Assembly (NCBI GenBank): GCA_951799445.1
Contig: OX637287.1
Span: 31,266,224 to 31,330,223 of the forward strand
Reading direction: 5' to 3'
Length of the DNA: 64,000 nucleotides
DNA from: Pseudisothecium myosuroides
Taxonomy: Eukaryota > Streptophyta > Bryopsida > Hypnales > Lembophyllaceae
In this document: positions 46,501-59,210 of the stretch, in pieces
How the letters are laid out: each line of letters starts with the position of its first letter
Position numbering within the stretch: the stretch's first letter is position 1
The notes under the pieces: generated by a model
The model's database searches: none
What the model was told of the DNA's origin: nothing
The model's input: only the letters and a program-made list of their open reading frames with translations
Translations under genes and position numbers: made by a program

Positions 46501-48130
46501 TGCAGGTGATTAATCAAGTTAATGTCGTCAACGTGTGGCATGCATCAAGGAATGACCCGATGAGCTTGATTAGCTAGAGTTCGGCAGAAACTCGGCATCG
46601 GGAATGACGAGGATGAAGACGAGCTGGAGACTTCTTCCATCTCAACGTTTTGTCTTGGCAGCTATGCATATTGGGATTTGTTGGTTGTGGTTGTGAGAAA
46701 GTAGATTCTCGTTGACATTCCATTTCATATCATTTCATGCCATTGGAAGCCTGTTGTTTGTTTGCTTTTGAAGGCTAATTTGCCGAGAGCGAATGATTCT
46801 GAATCCGGAGAAAGAAGAGTAGTACCTGTCGTACTCTGTGCAGCTGGAGGGTATCAGATTCGAGCAAGATTACTGGCATCCACCGATCAGGCGTCTGGAT
46901 GTGGGTCCTCTTACGGAAAGTGAAGTGGACGCTTTGTGCCCCGCTGATTGATAGCGGTTAGCCGGACTAGTGGTTGGTAGCTTGCGGCTACCAGGAAGTG
47001 ATGGAAGTGGGTCCATTTGTAACTTAGATGTTAAAGTTATCTTTGGTCGCTCAAAGACGCTACTACTCGATCCATCCAGTTCTGATTGGACGTTGCTCGC
47101 ATATAATCTCTTGCTTCAAAGGTTCTAGGGATTCAGTTGAAATCACCGAATATTCCAGGAGACGAACACTGACCGTTCTCTACATTATACGATTATACTA
47201 CTCCGTATAAGTTATATGTTTGGGTGTAACAGTATTGAGGAGAAAGACCAAATTTCATCGCAAAAGTGGATAATAGAAATCGCAAACCCTCAACTGCTAA
47301 GGTGACATGCTACTGCCATCGCTTTTGCTTCTTTGCCAGATGGCACATTGCGTTTGGAAATGAGGCTCAGAGTCTATGGTCTCGATTCAGTGTAGGTTTT
47401 CGAGATCTGATGTCCCTGATTTCATCTGGAGGAGATCTTGGACCTCGCAGCTCGTGACAGGTTGGTAATCTGGTACGTAAACCTTGATCCAAATTAATCT
47501 ATTTTCATTTGATTAAACCAGATTCTGCTGTTGAGCTATCCACCAGTGCCCTGAATTCTACTTCACCTTGGAAGTCTCTGAGCATCGCATAAGATGGGTT
47601 CTGGCTCATAGGTGGGCATGTGGTACTTGGAAATAGTCTGGGTTGCTGGATCGTGTAGCTAATAAAGCACACCCTTATCAGCAACAGTGCAATGAGGTTC
47701 TGTGTAGGAATCCAAGCATGCCCAGTTCATGGCTTTGATTCCCACTGTTCCCACGAATTTTCGCAACTAGCTGCTTTGGGCAGTGTTCACGAAGCTAGCT
47801 GCATCTTCCTTACAGTGCATAGAAGGAGCCAGTCGTGTAGTTTCATTCAACAAACACTATCTTTGGAAACTTGAAGTGGGCAGTGAAACATCAACATCCT
47901 GATTCAGGAAAGGAACTCCGGTCCTTTTCGAGGTGGAGATAATTGAGTCAGTTGGAGCAGAGACCCCACAACATTATTCAGCAAAGGTCGCTACAGTAGG
48001 TGTCTTTGAGCTTCGTGCAAAAAACGGTATAATATTCACGAACATGGAGAAATCACTACCGGTATTGAAGAAATCACTTAATTTCGTAGGATGTCAATGT
48101 ATTTCATGTTCACAATCCCTAGATAGATAG
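46501..48130 (+). other. Duplicated YY1 downstream flank
   Basis: Aligned with 17860-19540 in the same orientation, with small indels. Marker phrases in both are 'ATTCTGATTGGAC', 'CTGGTACGTAAACCTTGATC' and 'GCAACTAGCTGCTTTGGG'. It confirms that the duplication covered the gene flank, not just a retroposed mRNA. Confidence 0.75.
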
Positions 48131-48433
48131 ATAGAAACTTCGGTCTTCAAAAAAGGCTGGCATGAATAAAGTGTTTGTTCGTGATGACAATGAGCCAATG
48201 TCCACCGGATCAAGGGCCATTGATGCAAAACTACTTTTCCCTTTCAAGAATAGACACTTAAGTTAAAAAGTAACCAAGATCACGATCCCTAAATATTATC
48301 ATTCCCTCTATCTATTTGTTGAAAATTCAACTTTTTACAAAAGTTGATTATTCTACCTCTTTTGGCATTTCTAAAGGGAGTTGTCTGTCTTTGTAAAAAT
48401 TGTTGTGCATAAAGTACATCAATGTAGCAGCAC

Positions 48434-49094
48434 ACCACTAAAGGACCAGAGGTGATTGAGCAAATTGTCTGCTCAGGTCAGATTTGGCACCCAAGTGTCA
48501 AAATAATTTAATTTTGGGATTTCAACAATGTGACACTTTGAAGTGATTTTCCTAGCTTTTGGCACATCAGTCTTCCATCTTTAATGAAATGGATTGTGTT
48601 TTTTCTATTTGTCCATAAATGTGCTTGTTTTCTAAAAAAAATTTAAAAAGAATATTTTTTTTGGATATTCAAAATTGTCAACAATGAAATTTTCTCAGAT
48701 TTTCAGAAATAGCTGTCAAATTTTCATATTTTAGACATATTCCAATTCCTCCCTAGTTGCTTATGAAATTGATCTAAATGTAGGGTAGTTCTTTTTTCTT
48801 GACTAGCTCTTGTAACAAGCATAATTCCTCAATTGTGTGAAATTATTTTGATGATCGCCATCATTGAAATGAAAGGAGACTAATGTAACTTTCCTACGGA
48901 AAAAAAGATTGATAAAACTGCACAATTTTGAGAAAATGCCACTGTTGACAAGATTGATGAAAGATGTTTGATTAGGCAGTACTTTCTACCTCTTCTATCA
49001 TTGTTCACGGATTGTTAGTGAGGTTCATATCTTGAATTTTCTACAAATGTAATTGCAAAAGCCATATAGTGACCTTACTAGGGTCCTTTAGAAA
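48434..49094 (-). mobile_element. Diverged TTAA-family element, subfamily 2
   Basis: The left end ACTAAAGGACCAGAGG and right end CTAGGGTCCTTTAGAAATTAA are inverted. The interior near the right end is the complement of the left part of 50837-51404 (for example 'GTTCACGGATTGTTAGTGAG' versus 'CTCATTAACAGTCTGTGAAC'). Ends have decayed and only the right TTAA is clear. Confidence 0.6.
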
Positions 49095-49100
49095 TTAAGT

Positions 49101-49618
49101 CTTAAAGGACATTCCCTGTTTTTGTTTAATCAATCTTCATTAGTTTTTTATATTAAAATATATTCTTCAAAAATTTGATATTTTTTTCCAAATAATAATA
49201 TATATCCAAAATTGAAATTCATTTTTTCAGAATTAAAAATAGTTAAAATGAAATTTATATGATTTTTAAAAATATATTCTTTTAATAAAAATCATAGTAT
49301 TTACAAAAATGTTTGAAATAGTATGAAATTTTTATCAACAATGGAGTTCATAGTGGCAAATATTATGGTGTAATTAATGTACTCCTTGAACTCACACAAA
49401 GAAAAATTCAATAGAAAAAGTTAAAAAGTGGTGTATTTAAAACGCTACGTTCAAAGTAATACAAAAACTACAATTTTGACAATCAAAAAAATGGAAAAAA
49501 ATAAATTGTTGTAGATACATTTTCTTAGTGAAATTTTAAATTTTAAATAAAAAACTATATGAAAATTGAAGTTTGACCCTAAAATATGCCCCTTGGATAG
49601 ATTTGTCCTCTAAGGATT
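49101..49618. mobile_element. TTAA-bordered repeat, about 518 bp
   Basis: Begins TCTTAAAGGACATTCC and ends GATTTGTCCTCTAAGGATTAA, so the ends are roughly inverted. The left part is related to 9794-10010. It sits between two inverted subfamily-2 copies. Classification with the TTAA family is tentative. Confidence 0.5.
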
Positions 49619-50836
49619 AATTAGTGGTTTGAATACGTTAAAAATCATACTACAACTCTACAAGCGGCACTTATTAGTCATTGATGTGTGCTTTTCATAA
49701 GCACCAATTCCTAGTGTTACAGACAAACTCAAAACAAGAACAAAAGTGCTTCAAATAAGAATCACAATGAACTTGGCATAAGCATGTAATTACTTCAATG
49801 CTTGAGAAACTTCTACAAGCTTCCACAAGCTTAAAAGTCGCTTGAGTTGTTTTTTCCAAAGGAGAAGCTTCTTGAGAAGCTCCCACAATTTTTCTACATC
49901 CGTAACACCTAGTAGAATTTTATCTTTACAATAAAAATTGAAATTTTGATGAATTTTCAAAGTGGTGTGCATCAATAGGGATCATTGACATTTGAAAATA
50001 AAACTAAAAACACCTCTAATACATTTTAACCTTGGAATGCATGAGAAGACATTTTATGTCCTTTAGATGATTTCATAGGAGACTTCTAAGATGGAATAAA
50101 TAGATTTTTCATTCTTCCTTGTGATATTGTTGACTTTCCTATGTAAAATATAACAAATCTATGGATCATTATGGAGTGTATTTTGGTGAATATTATTCAT
50201 AAAAAATGATTTTTTTAATAAAAATAAGCCCAATTGATAAGCTCTTTTCTTAATAAAAGGAGCTTATCAAGTCTAATTTTTCAATCCCAATTGTGAGATT
50301 TTAAAAATTCCTAAAATTTAGTATTTAATTGCAATTTGAATTTTGGGCTAGTATGTATGAACTCTGATTTTCTAATTTAAGAACAACATTGTAAATTTTT
50401 TTCACCATGAAGCTCTATACTATAATATAAGTTTATTAAAAAAATCAGATTTTTTCATCATGTTTTGTATTTGACATTAATCTTTTTAGTATTTTTCAAA
50501 AATTTCAAATAATTTCAAATTTTCTCCAAAAAAATCTCTAAATATGTGGTTATTTCTATGAAAAAATATAAATATTTCATTCACATACAATTGAAAAATG
50601 TCAGCATACAAAGAGAAGGACTTTAAAGTTGAATCTTTGAAGGGCATTTTTGAACTTTGGGGACAGCCTAAAGAATATGTTAGAGGATTTTTAGATTAGG
50701 CAAGTTGCTTCAATCTATTTTTGTGGAAGTTCAAATAGCTTTGCAAATGGTATTTACTTAATAATATGTATGTTTGGGTTAATTTTTTAATTTCTAATTA
50801 ATTCCATTGAAGTGAATACATTCTCTTTGTTTTTAA
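49619..50836. other. AT-rich intergenic DNA
   Basis: No gene recognised. A short inverted motif 'AAGCTTCCACAAGCTT' and similar AAGCTT-containing phrases cluster at 49805-49890. Confidence 0.4.
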
Positions 50837-51404
50837 CCTCTGAAAGACCATAAGGCCTTTACAACTGCATTTTTAGAAAATTTGAAATGTGAACCTCATT
50901 AACAGTCTGTGAACAACAATGAGACCCTAGATGATTTTTTTGCTAAATGTGTCGGTGCAATCCAATCAAAAAATGAATGAGTGCAATTTTTGGTGAATTC
51001 TTGGAGTGTGAAGAAGGCACTTTTGGTTGCTACTTCTCATCCTCATATCTTTTTTCCCCACACCTCAAAATGATTCCAAAAAAATCGCACATCACTAATA
51101 TGATAATATGTATTTGTAAAAAAAGCATTTTTGGAGCACTTTTGAACATTCCAATTTCATTGTATCTACAAAATATCACCTAACCGTACATCTTTCATCA
51201 ATCTTGTCAAAGGTGGCATTTTTTCAAAAATTGTACGATTTTGTTTGGTTTTTTTCTATAGGAAAGCTATATAAGTCTTCTTTCATTTCAACAATGACAA
51301 TCATCAAAATTATTCCATATCAAAGAGGAAATTTTATGCTTGTTACAAGAGCTAATCAAGAAAACAAGAGCTATGCTCAAACACTCCTCTACTCCTTTAG
51401 GGAG
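50837..51404 (+). mobile_element. TTAA-family element, subfamily 2, plus orientation
   Basis: Left end TTAA then CCTCTGAAAGACCATAAGGCC; right end near CTCCTTTAGGGAG, where the flanking TTAA has decayed. Shares interior with 48434-49094 in opposite orientation. Non-coding. Confidence 0.6.
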
Positions 51405-51801
51405 TAATTATATGTTGTAATTCTTATTGACATTACATTTCAGCTTAATCCTTAACTGACTAAAGCAATACCTAAAATTTTGGATTTGTCTTTTTTTTAA
51501 GGATAAAGTAGTAGTATTGTGAACAATTTTTTTTCTTAGATGGAAAATCTCATTATCTCAATGATGTAAAATTAATTCAACTATTGAATTTATTTGGGTG
51601 TTTGGATGCAAATATAACAAGCTTTTGACCACATAACTAATTGGTCAAACTTTTCACTATGATTTTATCAAAAAAGTAATATATAAAGAATATTTTCCAT
51701 CGAGATTACATTCACCTAATTACATATGATTATATTAATAAATGTTTGATGAGACATTGTTTTGACTCATTGCTACAAATCATGGACAAGAAGTGCATGA
51801 T

Positions 51802-51803
<2 letters not shown>

Positions 51804-51884
<81 letters not shown>
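51804..51884. repeat. (TA)n microsatellite, about 80 bp
   Basis: An uninterrupted TA dinucleotide run of about 40 units. A shorter TA run with the same flanks ('GCATGATCC' before, 'TATTACACT'-like after, then 'ATAATGCTCAACAT') occurs at about 53909-53926, so the locus itself has been duplicated. Confidence 0.95.
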
Positions 51885-51886
<2 letters not shown>

Positions 51887-52132
51887 CACTATTCAAGTAA
51901 TATAATGCTCAACATTGCTCATTGAGCTTCATCCTATATTGATCTTGTTGTTCTATTTTAAATGAAATCAAAAAATGTCATTGAAATTCTGTAATTAAAT
52001 TTTATCCAAGACACAATTTTGGTGTATCCAATACATACCTATAGAAGACATGTAGTGTCGCTTTCAAGCGTGACAATTTGGTCAAATTCTATATTCCCAG
52101 ATTGCTATATATTACCTCAGTGATTCCAACAG

Positions 52133-52480
52133 TACAATTCTTGATGACATGACTCCTATATTTCAACTGCACAATTCTTAATGACATGACTCCTATATTC
52201 CAATTGTACAATTCATGATGACACAACCCCTATATTCCAACTATACAATTCTTGGTGATAGGACTCCTATATTCCAATTGTACAATTTTTGATGACACAA
52301 CTCTTACATTCCAATTGTACAATTCTTAATGACACGACTTCTATATCTAACTGTGCAATTCCTGATGACACGACTTCTATATTCTACTATACTATTCATG
52401 ATGGCATGATTCCTCTATAGTTGACATGACTCCTCCATATCCAACAAAACAATTCCTGATGATATGACCTCTTTATAACC
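52133..52480 (+). repeat. Minisatellite, about 9 units of 37 bp
   Basis: Units contain ACAATTCTTGATGACATGAC followed by 'TCCTATATTCCAATTGT'. The first six units are well conserved and the last three decayed. Non-coding. Confidence 0.85.
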
Positions 52481-55090
52481 AATAATATTATAAACAACCT
52501 CATTGTCTTCGACAATACTATATATGTCTTAATTGTATCCAACAATGTGGCAGTACTATGCACGATTTCATAGTATCCAACAATACCACAATAGAACAAG
52601 ACATCAATTAAAAAAAATGTGATGTGAAGTTTGTTGGTGATAAATGAGAAGAATGTTAATTTAAAATCTAAAAATAGAACATTTATTAAAATCTTTTGGA
52701 CATAAGTTCTTAAAAACAAATTATGAAATGGAAGAATACCTTTGTCATTGTCTAGAAACATGTACTCAAAGGATTTTTTTTCACAATTATTTGTTACACA
52801 ATAATTTGTTGAGAAAATCTAATTTTTTTAATTTGTTATAGAATTGTTATGGTTTTTAAAACCAGAGTTTATTTTAGAGAATTGAACCAAAACAAATGGT
52901 GGAAAAGCCAAGGGCAGAGCATTAGAGACAAATAAGAATCTGAGTTGCTCACAACTAAGAAACTAGAATTAATTTATATGAAGGCCCCACAAGTGGGCTT
53001 CTTCAAATTCTAGGTAACAACTTTGTTGTTCTAGGTTTCAAAGAAAGGCAGTCGAAGCCATGTGTTATCAAACTTCCTCAAGAACTTATGGGACTTGGCC
53101 GGGTGCATGTCACAAAAAATGGCGATCTTGTGCTATGCCGTCCTACCGTGATCTAGAGTAGCTTCCCAAATCATTTGTTCTAATTTGGCCTAGTGGCCAC
53201 GCATCTTAATTGAACTCCCAAGCATTCCTTCATAGCCAACGCAACCAAACCACTGATCTTTTTAACATGGACCAAATATTTGCCCTTGCTTAGAGCCTTC
53301 TTCGTAGTTCTGAGCCCATGAAACATTGCTGACATGTCAAATTAGGCCAGTATTCCACCACCTGCATTACTTCCTACAAGAGGTAGAAAATAGAGAGAAC
53401 AAATTGCCTACTTCTTGACTAGGCTTGCATTCCACTAACCGATGCAAGATTGTTTCTTCAAGACCTCGGTCACAGCAGGTACTTGAAACATCAATGCTAA
53501 GAAAAAATTGGATATGCCAACTGTTTACTCGTTATGGAAATTTTTGAAGTGTATAGATACTCATGATCACTAAAATCACTATATATATTTCACCCAATTT
53601 TTCTCCAACGTTGCATACTTCAAGTAGTGAAGCTATTTTACTGTAGTTTTTAAAGGAAGTTAGCTACATGCACTAAATTTTGAAAGCACAAAGCTCCAAA
53701 ATCTAATACTAGTAAAGATTTACATTTTCGGACACTTGTCTTGAAAGGTGCCAATGTGGAATAGAGCCAATTTTAATATAATTGAAGTCAAGATATTTGA
53801 GAGGCCATCCTATTGGATTAATGTATTGTATTAGAGACAATTTCTACTGGCCATACACATTGCTTCAATTTAGTGCTACAAATCGTGAATAAGAATTGCA
53901 TGATCCCATATATATATATATATATTATACTATTTAAATAATATAATGCTCAACATTTCTTACTGAGCTTCATCTCATATTGGTCTCGTTGTTCTATTTT
54001 AAATGAAATAAAAAATCTCATTGAATGTCATAATATTCAGTAGCAATCAATTAGGTTGCCTTCCCCCAATAAAATGATATAGAAATATTCCACATCATTT
54101 CATCCCCATATGATATGACATGAAATATTCCACATGCATCAATAACTACAAGGACATGTGTCAAGAGGGATCAAAATACAAATTTGGAGCTTGATGTCAT
54201 TTATTTCAACTGATTGGGGAGTACAATTGTTGTTTTGATACTCATTACTACTCTCTTTTCAAATAAAGTTGTTGATCAATATATTGAAGCAATTCCTCAA
54301 TATGAATTATGTAAATTGAATACGAACTTGCCTCAATCTAAATTTGCCTCAAAATCTAAAATGGTAACAACATCAGGTTGTCATGTCAATACGTCTTGAA
54401 ATTTGGCGCTTCGTATTGGGATGAAGTCTACTGTAGATGAACTTTGTAGATGATGCTTGCAAGGAGCAAAAGGCAACCTCTCTTTAGGCTCCTTAATTTT
54501 ATATAATATTTGGACTTTTATGCAAAATTTGGCCATCCTAGGTGCATGGAAGTGGTAGACCTCGCTTCCCATAATTGTGAGATAAGGTAGGAGGCTCAAA
54601 AATGGAGCATCTAAGGGCTGGTCTGCCTTTTTCATGTATATCCTTGGACGGGAATATTTTTAGCTCATTTTTAAGACAAAGAGAAAGTGATGAGGAATCT
54701 AACCCAAGTGGTTTCGTATTTTTTCGAGCATTTTTGAATTACTTATGAATTTTCAAATGAGTTGGATCATAGGTCCCTATTTGTGACCCTAGGTCTTTCA
54801 TAAACGGTTCACTTGCAATTCTAAATAAAAGTAGGAAAAGCAAAGAGAACATCTGGCAATTAATAAGTCTTTTTTCCTTGATTCAATCAATGACTATATT
54901 AGTCAATTTCAGAACCAACTCATGCCCATTTCACAACGATTTATAGGATCCATTCTTGACGCCCATTCTGTTTTACAGCCTCCTACCTTAGGACTAGTTG
55001 AACTATCTCCAACATATTCTTTGTTCATGATGGTTTTCAGACCAATGTTATTCTTATTATTATTATGCCACCCTTAGTCCACCCTTAGTT
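52481..55090. other. Intergenic DNA with scattered repeat remnants
   Basis: Includes a GC-richer stretch at about 53040-53360 with no open frame I can name. At about 54030-54170 a sequence starts CATAATATTCAGTAGCA and resembles the left end of the foldback elements at 60.1 kb. No gene is called. Confidence 0.45.
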
Positions 55091-55762
55091 GGGCATTTTT
55101 GAAGTTGGAATCGCAGAAAGCTCTAAAAGCGTCGACCCCCTCCCATGTTCAGCACCGGTACATTGACGAAAGCCACATGTACCTCCTTGGTAGGTCGCTT
55201 TCTGACCTCAAGCTAGCTCCCTTCAGTCAGCAACTTGGTCCGCCACCTGGCCTGGTTCGGAGCCAGCCAGCCAGCCCTGGAGCCAGCCCTGGAACCAACC
55301 CTGGAACCAACCCTGGAGCCCTTTCGTGCAATAGACTACAACCACCGGGCGGACCTTGCGTGACGGAACCCAACCAGCGTCCCTTGGAGAATCCAAACCC
55401 ACAACAAGAACTGAACAAGCAATTCTCCCCCATTCTCCACTTCAATCCATCTCTCGCCAATACCCAATTCTCACATTTCGCAACTGGTTGTGAACTCTGT
55501 CGAATCTGTTTCCGTTTCGTCTTGGTTTTCGGGGTTGCAGAGGGAGCCGCGATTGTAGCTTTTCTCGGGACGCATTCGGGACGCATTCGGGACGTCTGTG
55601 GGGTCTCAGTAGTGTTTCATGGTTTGTGGGAGGAGTGGTTTGGGTTTGCGTCGTGGGTGTGAGCTTCAGGGTGGGTTCGTCGTCGTGGCTGTTTGAGGGT
55701 TTCGCAATTCAACAGTGCTTGTCGTGCTGAAGGAGGGTTCGGCGACCACGGGCGTGGCGAGG
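55091..55762 (+). promoter_or_regulatory. Promoter and 5' leader of bHLH copy 2
   Basis: GC-rich. From about 55320 it aligns with the leader of copy 1, including the CGGGACGCATT units (55566-55594). Before that it has its own short tandem of CCCTGGAACCAA units (about 55276-55320). The start of transcription cannot be determined. Confidence 0.6.
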
Positions 55763-57790
55763 ATGATGTCCTCACCGTCGAATACGACCAAGTGGATGTC
55801 GTATCTGGCGGAGGGGCTGCTCGCGGAGGAGGAGGTGCAGCCGGCCAACCCGTTTTTCTGGACGACATGTCCCAGCCAGCATCCCGCGGGGGACCACATG
55901 GAGCAGGTCGATTGCAGGTGGGATGATTATTGTTGTTATGGTCTGCCCTTTCTTGGTTTTTTTTCATAGAGGGTTCTCGAGTCTGGGCCGAGAATGCGGG
56001 TCTCTATGGAGCAAAAAATGTGAAGGGTTTCCGATACGACCACCGACTATAGGCATATGGAGAAAACCTAGTGATGAGCTCCTACCGAGTCGGTTCATGG
56101 GACTTGCTCGTGACTATGGCGTGCTTGCATTCGTCAACATTGAAGTGTGAAGTCATCCTACATGTTTTAGCTGCCTTTGCAGTCGCTCTAGTCCTACTTG
56201 CCTTTACTTTCGCCAATTTCGCTTGTAGCTTTTCAGAATGAGTAATTAGATCCTGCTCTCGCTCGGCTGGGCGTTATGTAGATAATTTTTGTGGTTATTT
56301 TATAAAAAAATTAGCAGTGGTGATTCAGTGGCACACTTTTAACTGGAGTGCTGCTCTTGAGACACCCTTGTTCATGGAGTGAATGCACCAGAGGTGTAAT
56401 TAAGCAGCAAGCTCCCATCTGACTCTGCTTGGGATGCCTGGGCCGTCTTCAAGGGATGCTAGGCATCTTTTGCGATTAATTTGAAATCCCTTGAAAATTC
56501 CCTTTCAGAAATGCTCTGAGAGATGATAACTTGTGGTGATTGCGGGTAGTTTGAGTACTGAGGTGAGTTAGGGGTATTTGGTTCCTTGAAACCAATATGT
56601 GGTTGTGATATTCATGTCATTTCTGGCTTGTTGGCCAGAAGTTATGTTCGGCGGCTGACAATTCCGGTATTCCTCCTTGTGCAGTCTTGACAATTGTTCG
56701 AAGGGAGAGTCGGACGTGCCTGAGAAAAGTTCTTCCAGAAAGAGGTACGTGGTACCCTGAACTTTGTAAATATTGAATCGATTCTGTCCTTTGGTTTGAC
56801 ATGCGGTATGTGTTTTGTGCATTGGCATACACTTTCCTACTGTTTTTTTCAAAATGTGGAATGATGAGCGTCACTCAATTGCATGGAGACTGAATATATG
56901 TGCCTTGGATAGTTCATGTCATGGAATAGAAACATATCATTAGTTGCAGGATTCTTTATGCTTTTTGGTTCCAAAATGTTCGCTGTCGGGACATTTCTGT
57001 TTATTGTTCGCTTGTTCGTTCTTGGAAAGGCGTCTGACCGGGTGTCCTTTTCAGGTCTCGCGAGGAGACTTGTGGTAGCTCTGGCAATAAGGCATGCCGG
57101 GAGAAGATGCGCCGTGATCGCCTCAACGACAGGTCTGTGTCATGACATGACCCATGTTTGCTGTTCTTCCGGTTGACTGAGGTATTTGTGCTGTGACCCT
57201 GGTTGTTGACACTCTGGTGTTGCTCATCTCAGGTTCTTGGAATTGAGTGCGGCACTAGAACCTGGCCGGCCGCCCAAGACCGACAAGGCGACTATTTTGA
57301 ACGACGCCGTTCGTATCTTGACCCAGCTTCGGACTGAGGCCCAAGGTCTTCAAGGGTCCAATGATCAGCTACGCGATGCAATCAAGGATTTGAAGGTGGA
57401 TGCCTACTGCTTGCTTTACTTCTGCAGTTCCGTTCCTTGTCTGTGGTCAATCTCAGTTCTTATGGGACACACATTGTTGCAATATTGACACTGCGTGACC
57501 TTGGTTTTGAACAGGCTGAGAAGAATGAGCTGCGTGACGAGAAGTCTCGTCTGAAGGCTGACAAGGAAAGATTGGAGCAGCAGGTGAAGTCCATGACCAC
57601 TTCTGCGGGATACATGCCTCATCCTGCAGCTCTTCACGCCGCAGCAGCCGCTTTTGCAGCACAGACCCAAGCCGCCAATACGAAGGCCGCCCAAATGGCT
57701 GCTTATCCTGGCATGGCGATGTGGCAATGGATGCCCCCTGCCGCTGTCGACACTTCCCAGGATCACGTGCTGAGGCCTCCAGTGGCCTAG
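55763..57790 (+). CDS. Group IVc bHLH transcription factor, ILR3/bHLH105-like, copy 2 (5 exons, 243 aa)
   Basis: Exons are 55763-55917, 56685-56744, 57055-57132, 57233-57395 and 57515-57790, with the same junctions and phases as copy 1. The encoded protein has the same basic region (KACREKMRRDRLNDR), helix-loop-helix, leucine-heptad extension and DTSQDHVLRPPVA tail. Differences from copy 1 are few: LAEG for LADG, an extra Thr (FFWTTCPS), SLDNC for SVDNDC, and QGSND for QESND. The extra codon in exon 1 and the lost codon in exon 2 cancel, so both proteins are 243 aa. In the last exon only silent differences were seen. No stop or frameshift is present, so the copy should be functional. Role as for copy 1: a nuclear dimerising regulator, by family most likely of iron and metal responses. 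Confidence 0.93.
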
Positions 57791-59210
57791 AGCTTTGTTC
57801 GAGTCTCTTTTTTCTTTTCTTTTTTCTTTTTTTCCGCTTTCTTCCCCTGCAGCGTGTTGATGTTGTGATGGCGTTCTCTCTGTTGAGGGGGTTCCGTTGC
57901 ATCACCCGGTTTCAGGGATCCGGTGTCCAATTTTGACTCTCCTCCTGGAAGGAGGAGATCTGTGGCAGGAGGGAAACTGAGTTTCAGCTATGTGCACTTT
58001 GGACTCTTGGTGTTGGTAATGGTCCACTCGGTCAACCGTGTGGCCATGTTGCTATCTCACCAGACGTCTTTGTATTTCATAAATGGACGTGCTTCAATTG
58101 AAAGAGCTCGGCATTTCTCTATGTACTGTACAGTACAGCAGTTGATTCTCCTCCAAGACTGCTGGTTCTCCAAGCTTGTTGCAGGAGCGAGCGTGAGAGA
58201 GTCCCCCACTAGTTGTGAATAGCTCCAGGGTTTGGTGTTCCTTGCATCGAGGCGTTTCCCTTTCCAGATTTCCGCAGTAAATTCAGAACTAGTGCGGTTT
58301 GAAACTACCAGATCCCTTCTTTAGAGAGCATTGCTAGACCACTTTCTCTGTGATTCCTTGCTGCATCAATGATCATTACAAGTCACTTTCGGAGATGTTA
58401 CTCCAGTTGATTTGCCTGGTTCGCTATGTTCTGATTTCTTGTTTAATCTCTATATGGTTACAATTTCTTCAGTCTACTACATTGTGAGTGTAGCTCTTGT
58501 TCTCGCTGTCGACATTCGGTCGACATTCTGTAACTTGCTTCTGGAAAGGTCTTTTATCTTCCTTATCCGTTGAGCCTAGCATTGTTTACCAAATGCTGGG
58601 GGTTCCTTGGCCTTTGTGCCCAGCCTGCTACTGCGCCCCGCATCCCACCGAAGTAAGCTAGTTTGATTTTGACTCTTATCTGGGGTCTTTATTATCTCAG
58701 TCCCAACAACCTCAGTGCTTTGGAGAAAGTTAAGCCGAAGTCATCTCCAGGTATCCTGGAAAGGGATATACCCGTCTTCTTCCCAAGGGATGCTGTGAAG
58801 AACACTGCAACCCATTACGAACTTCTGAGTAGCAAATCTCTCTCGGCAGCCACACAGTTTTTAGTTTCTGGGGCATCTTCAGTTATTTCACATGGTGACG
58901 GAGGGATTCTTTTTCGGAAAGTGAAGGACAGTTTCCAGTAAGAAAAGCGGAGGAGCCACTGTTGGCCCAATGGGTGACATGATAAGGTACGTTGCCTCGG
59001 ACCAAGAGCCGGAGGCACGCTCTCCTTCCTTTCTGCCATTTGATGCCCTCGTTTGTCCACATTCCACAGTCCACACTGACGGTCTGCGGACCAAAGCATG
59101 ACGTCCTTTCATGTAACCAACCAACCAATGGCTCCGAGTCGGACTTCATATCCGAAGTAATGAATCTACATTCATCGATATGGATGGAATTTGTACATCC
59201 CTCTGGCTCC
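57791..59210 (+). other. 3' UTR and downstream flank of bHLH copy 2
   Basis: Aligned with 34280-35190. It holds an extra block at about 57910-58135 and another near 58570-58900 not seen at copy 1. Shared landmarks are 'GAGCGAGCGTGAGAGAGTCCC' without its last base, and 'CATTTGATGCCCTCGTTTGT'. The right edge of homology is at about 59190-59210. Confidence 0.65.
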
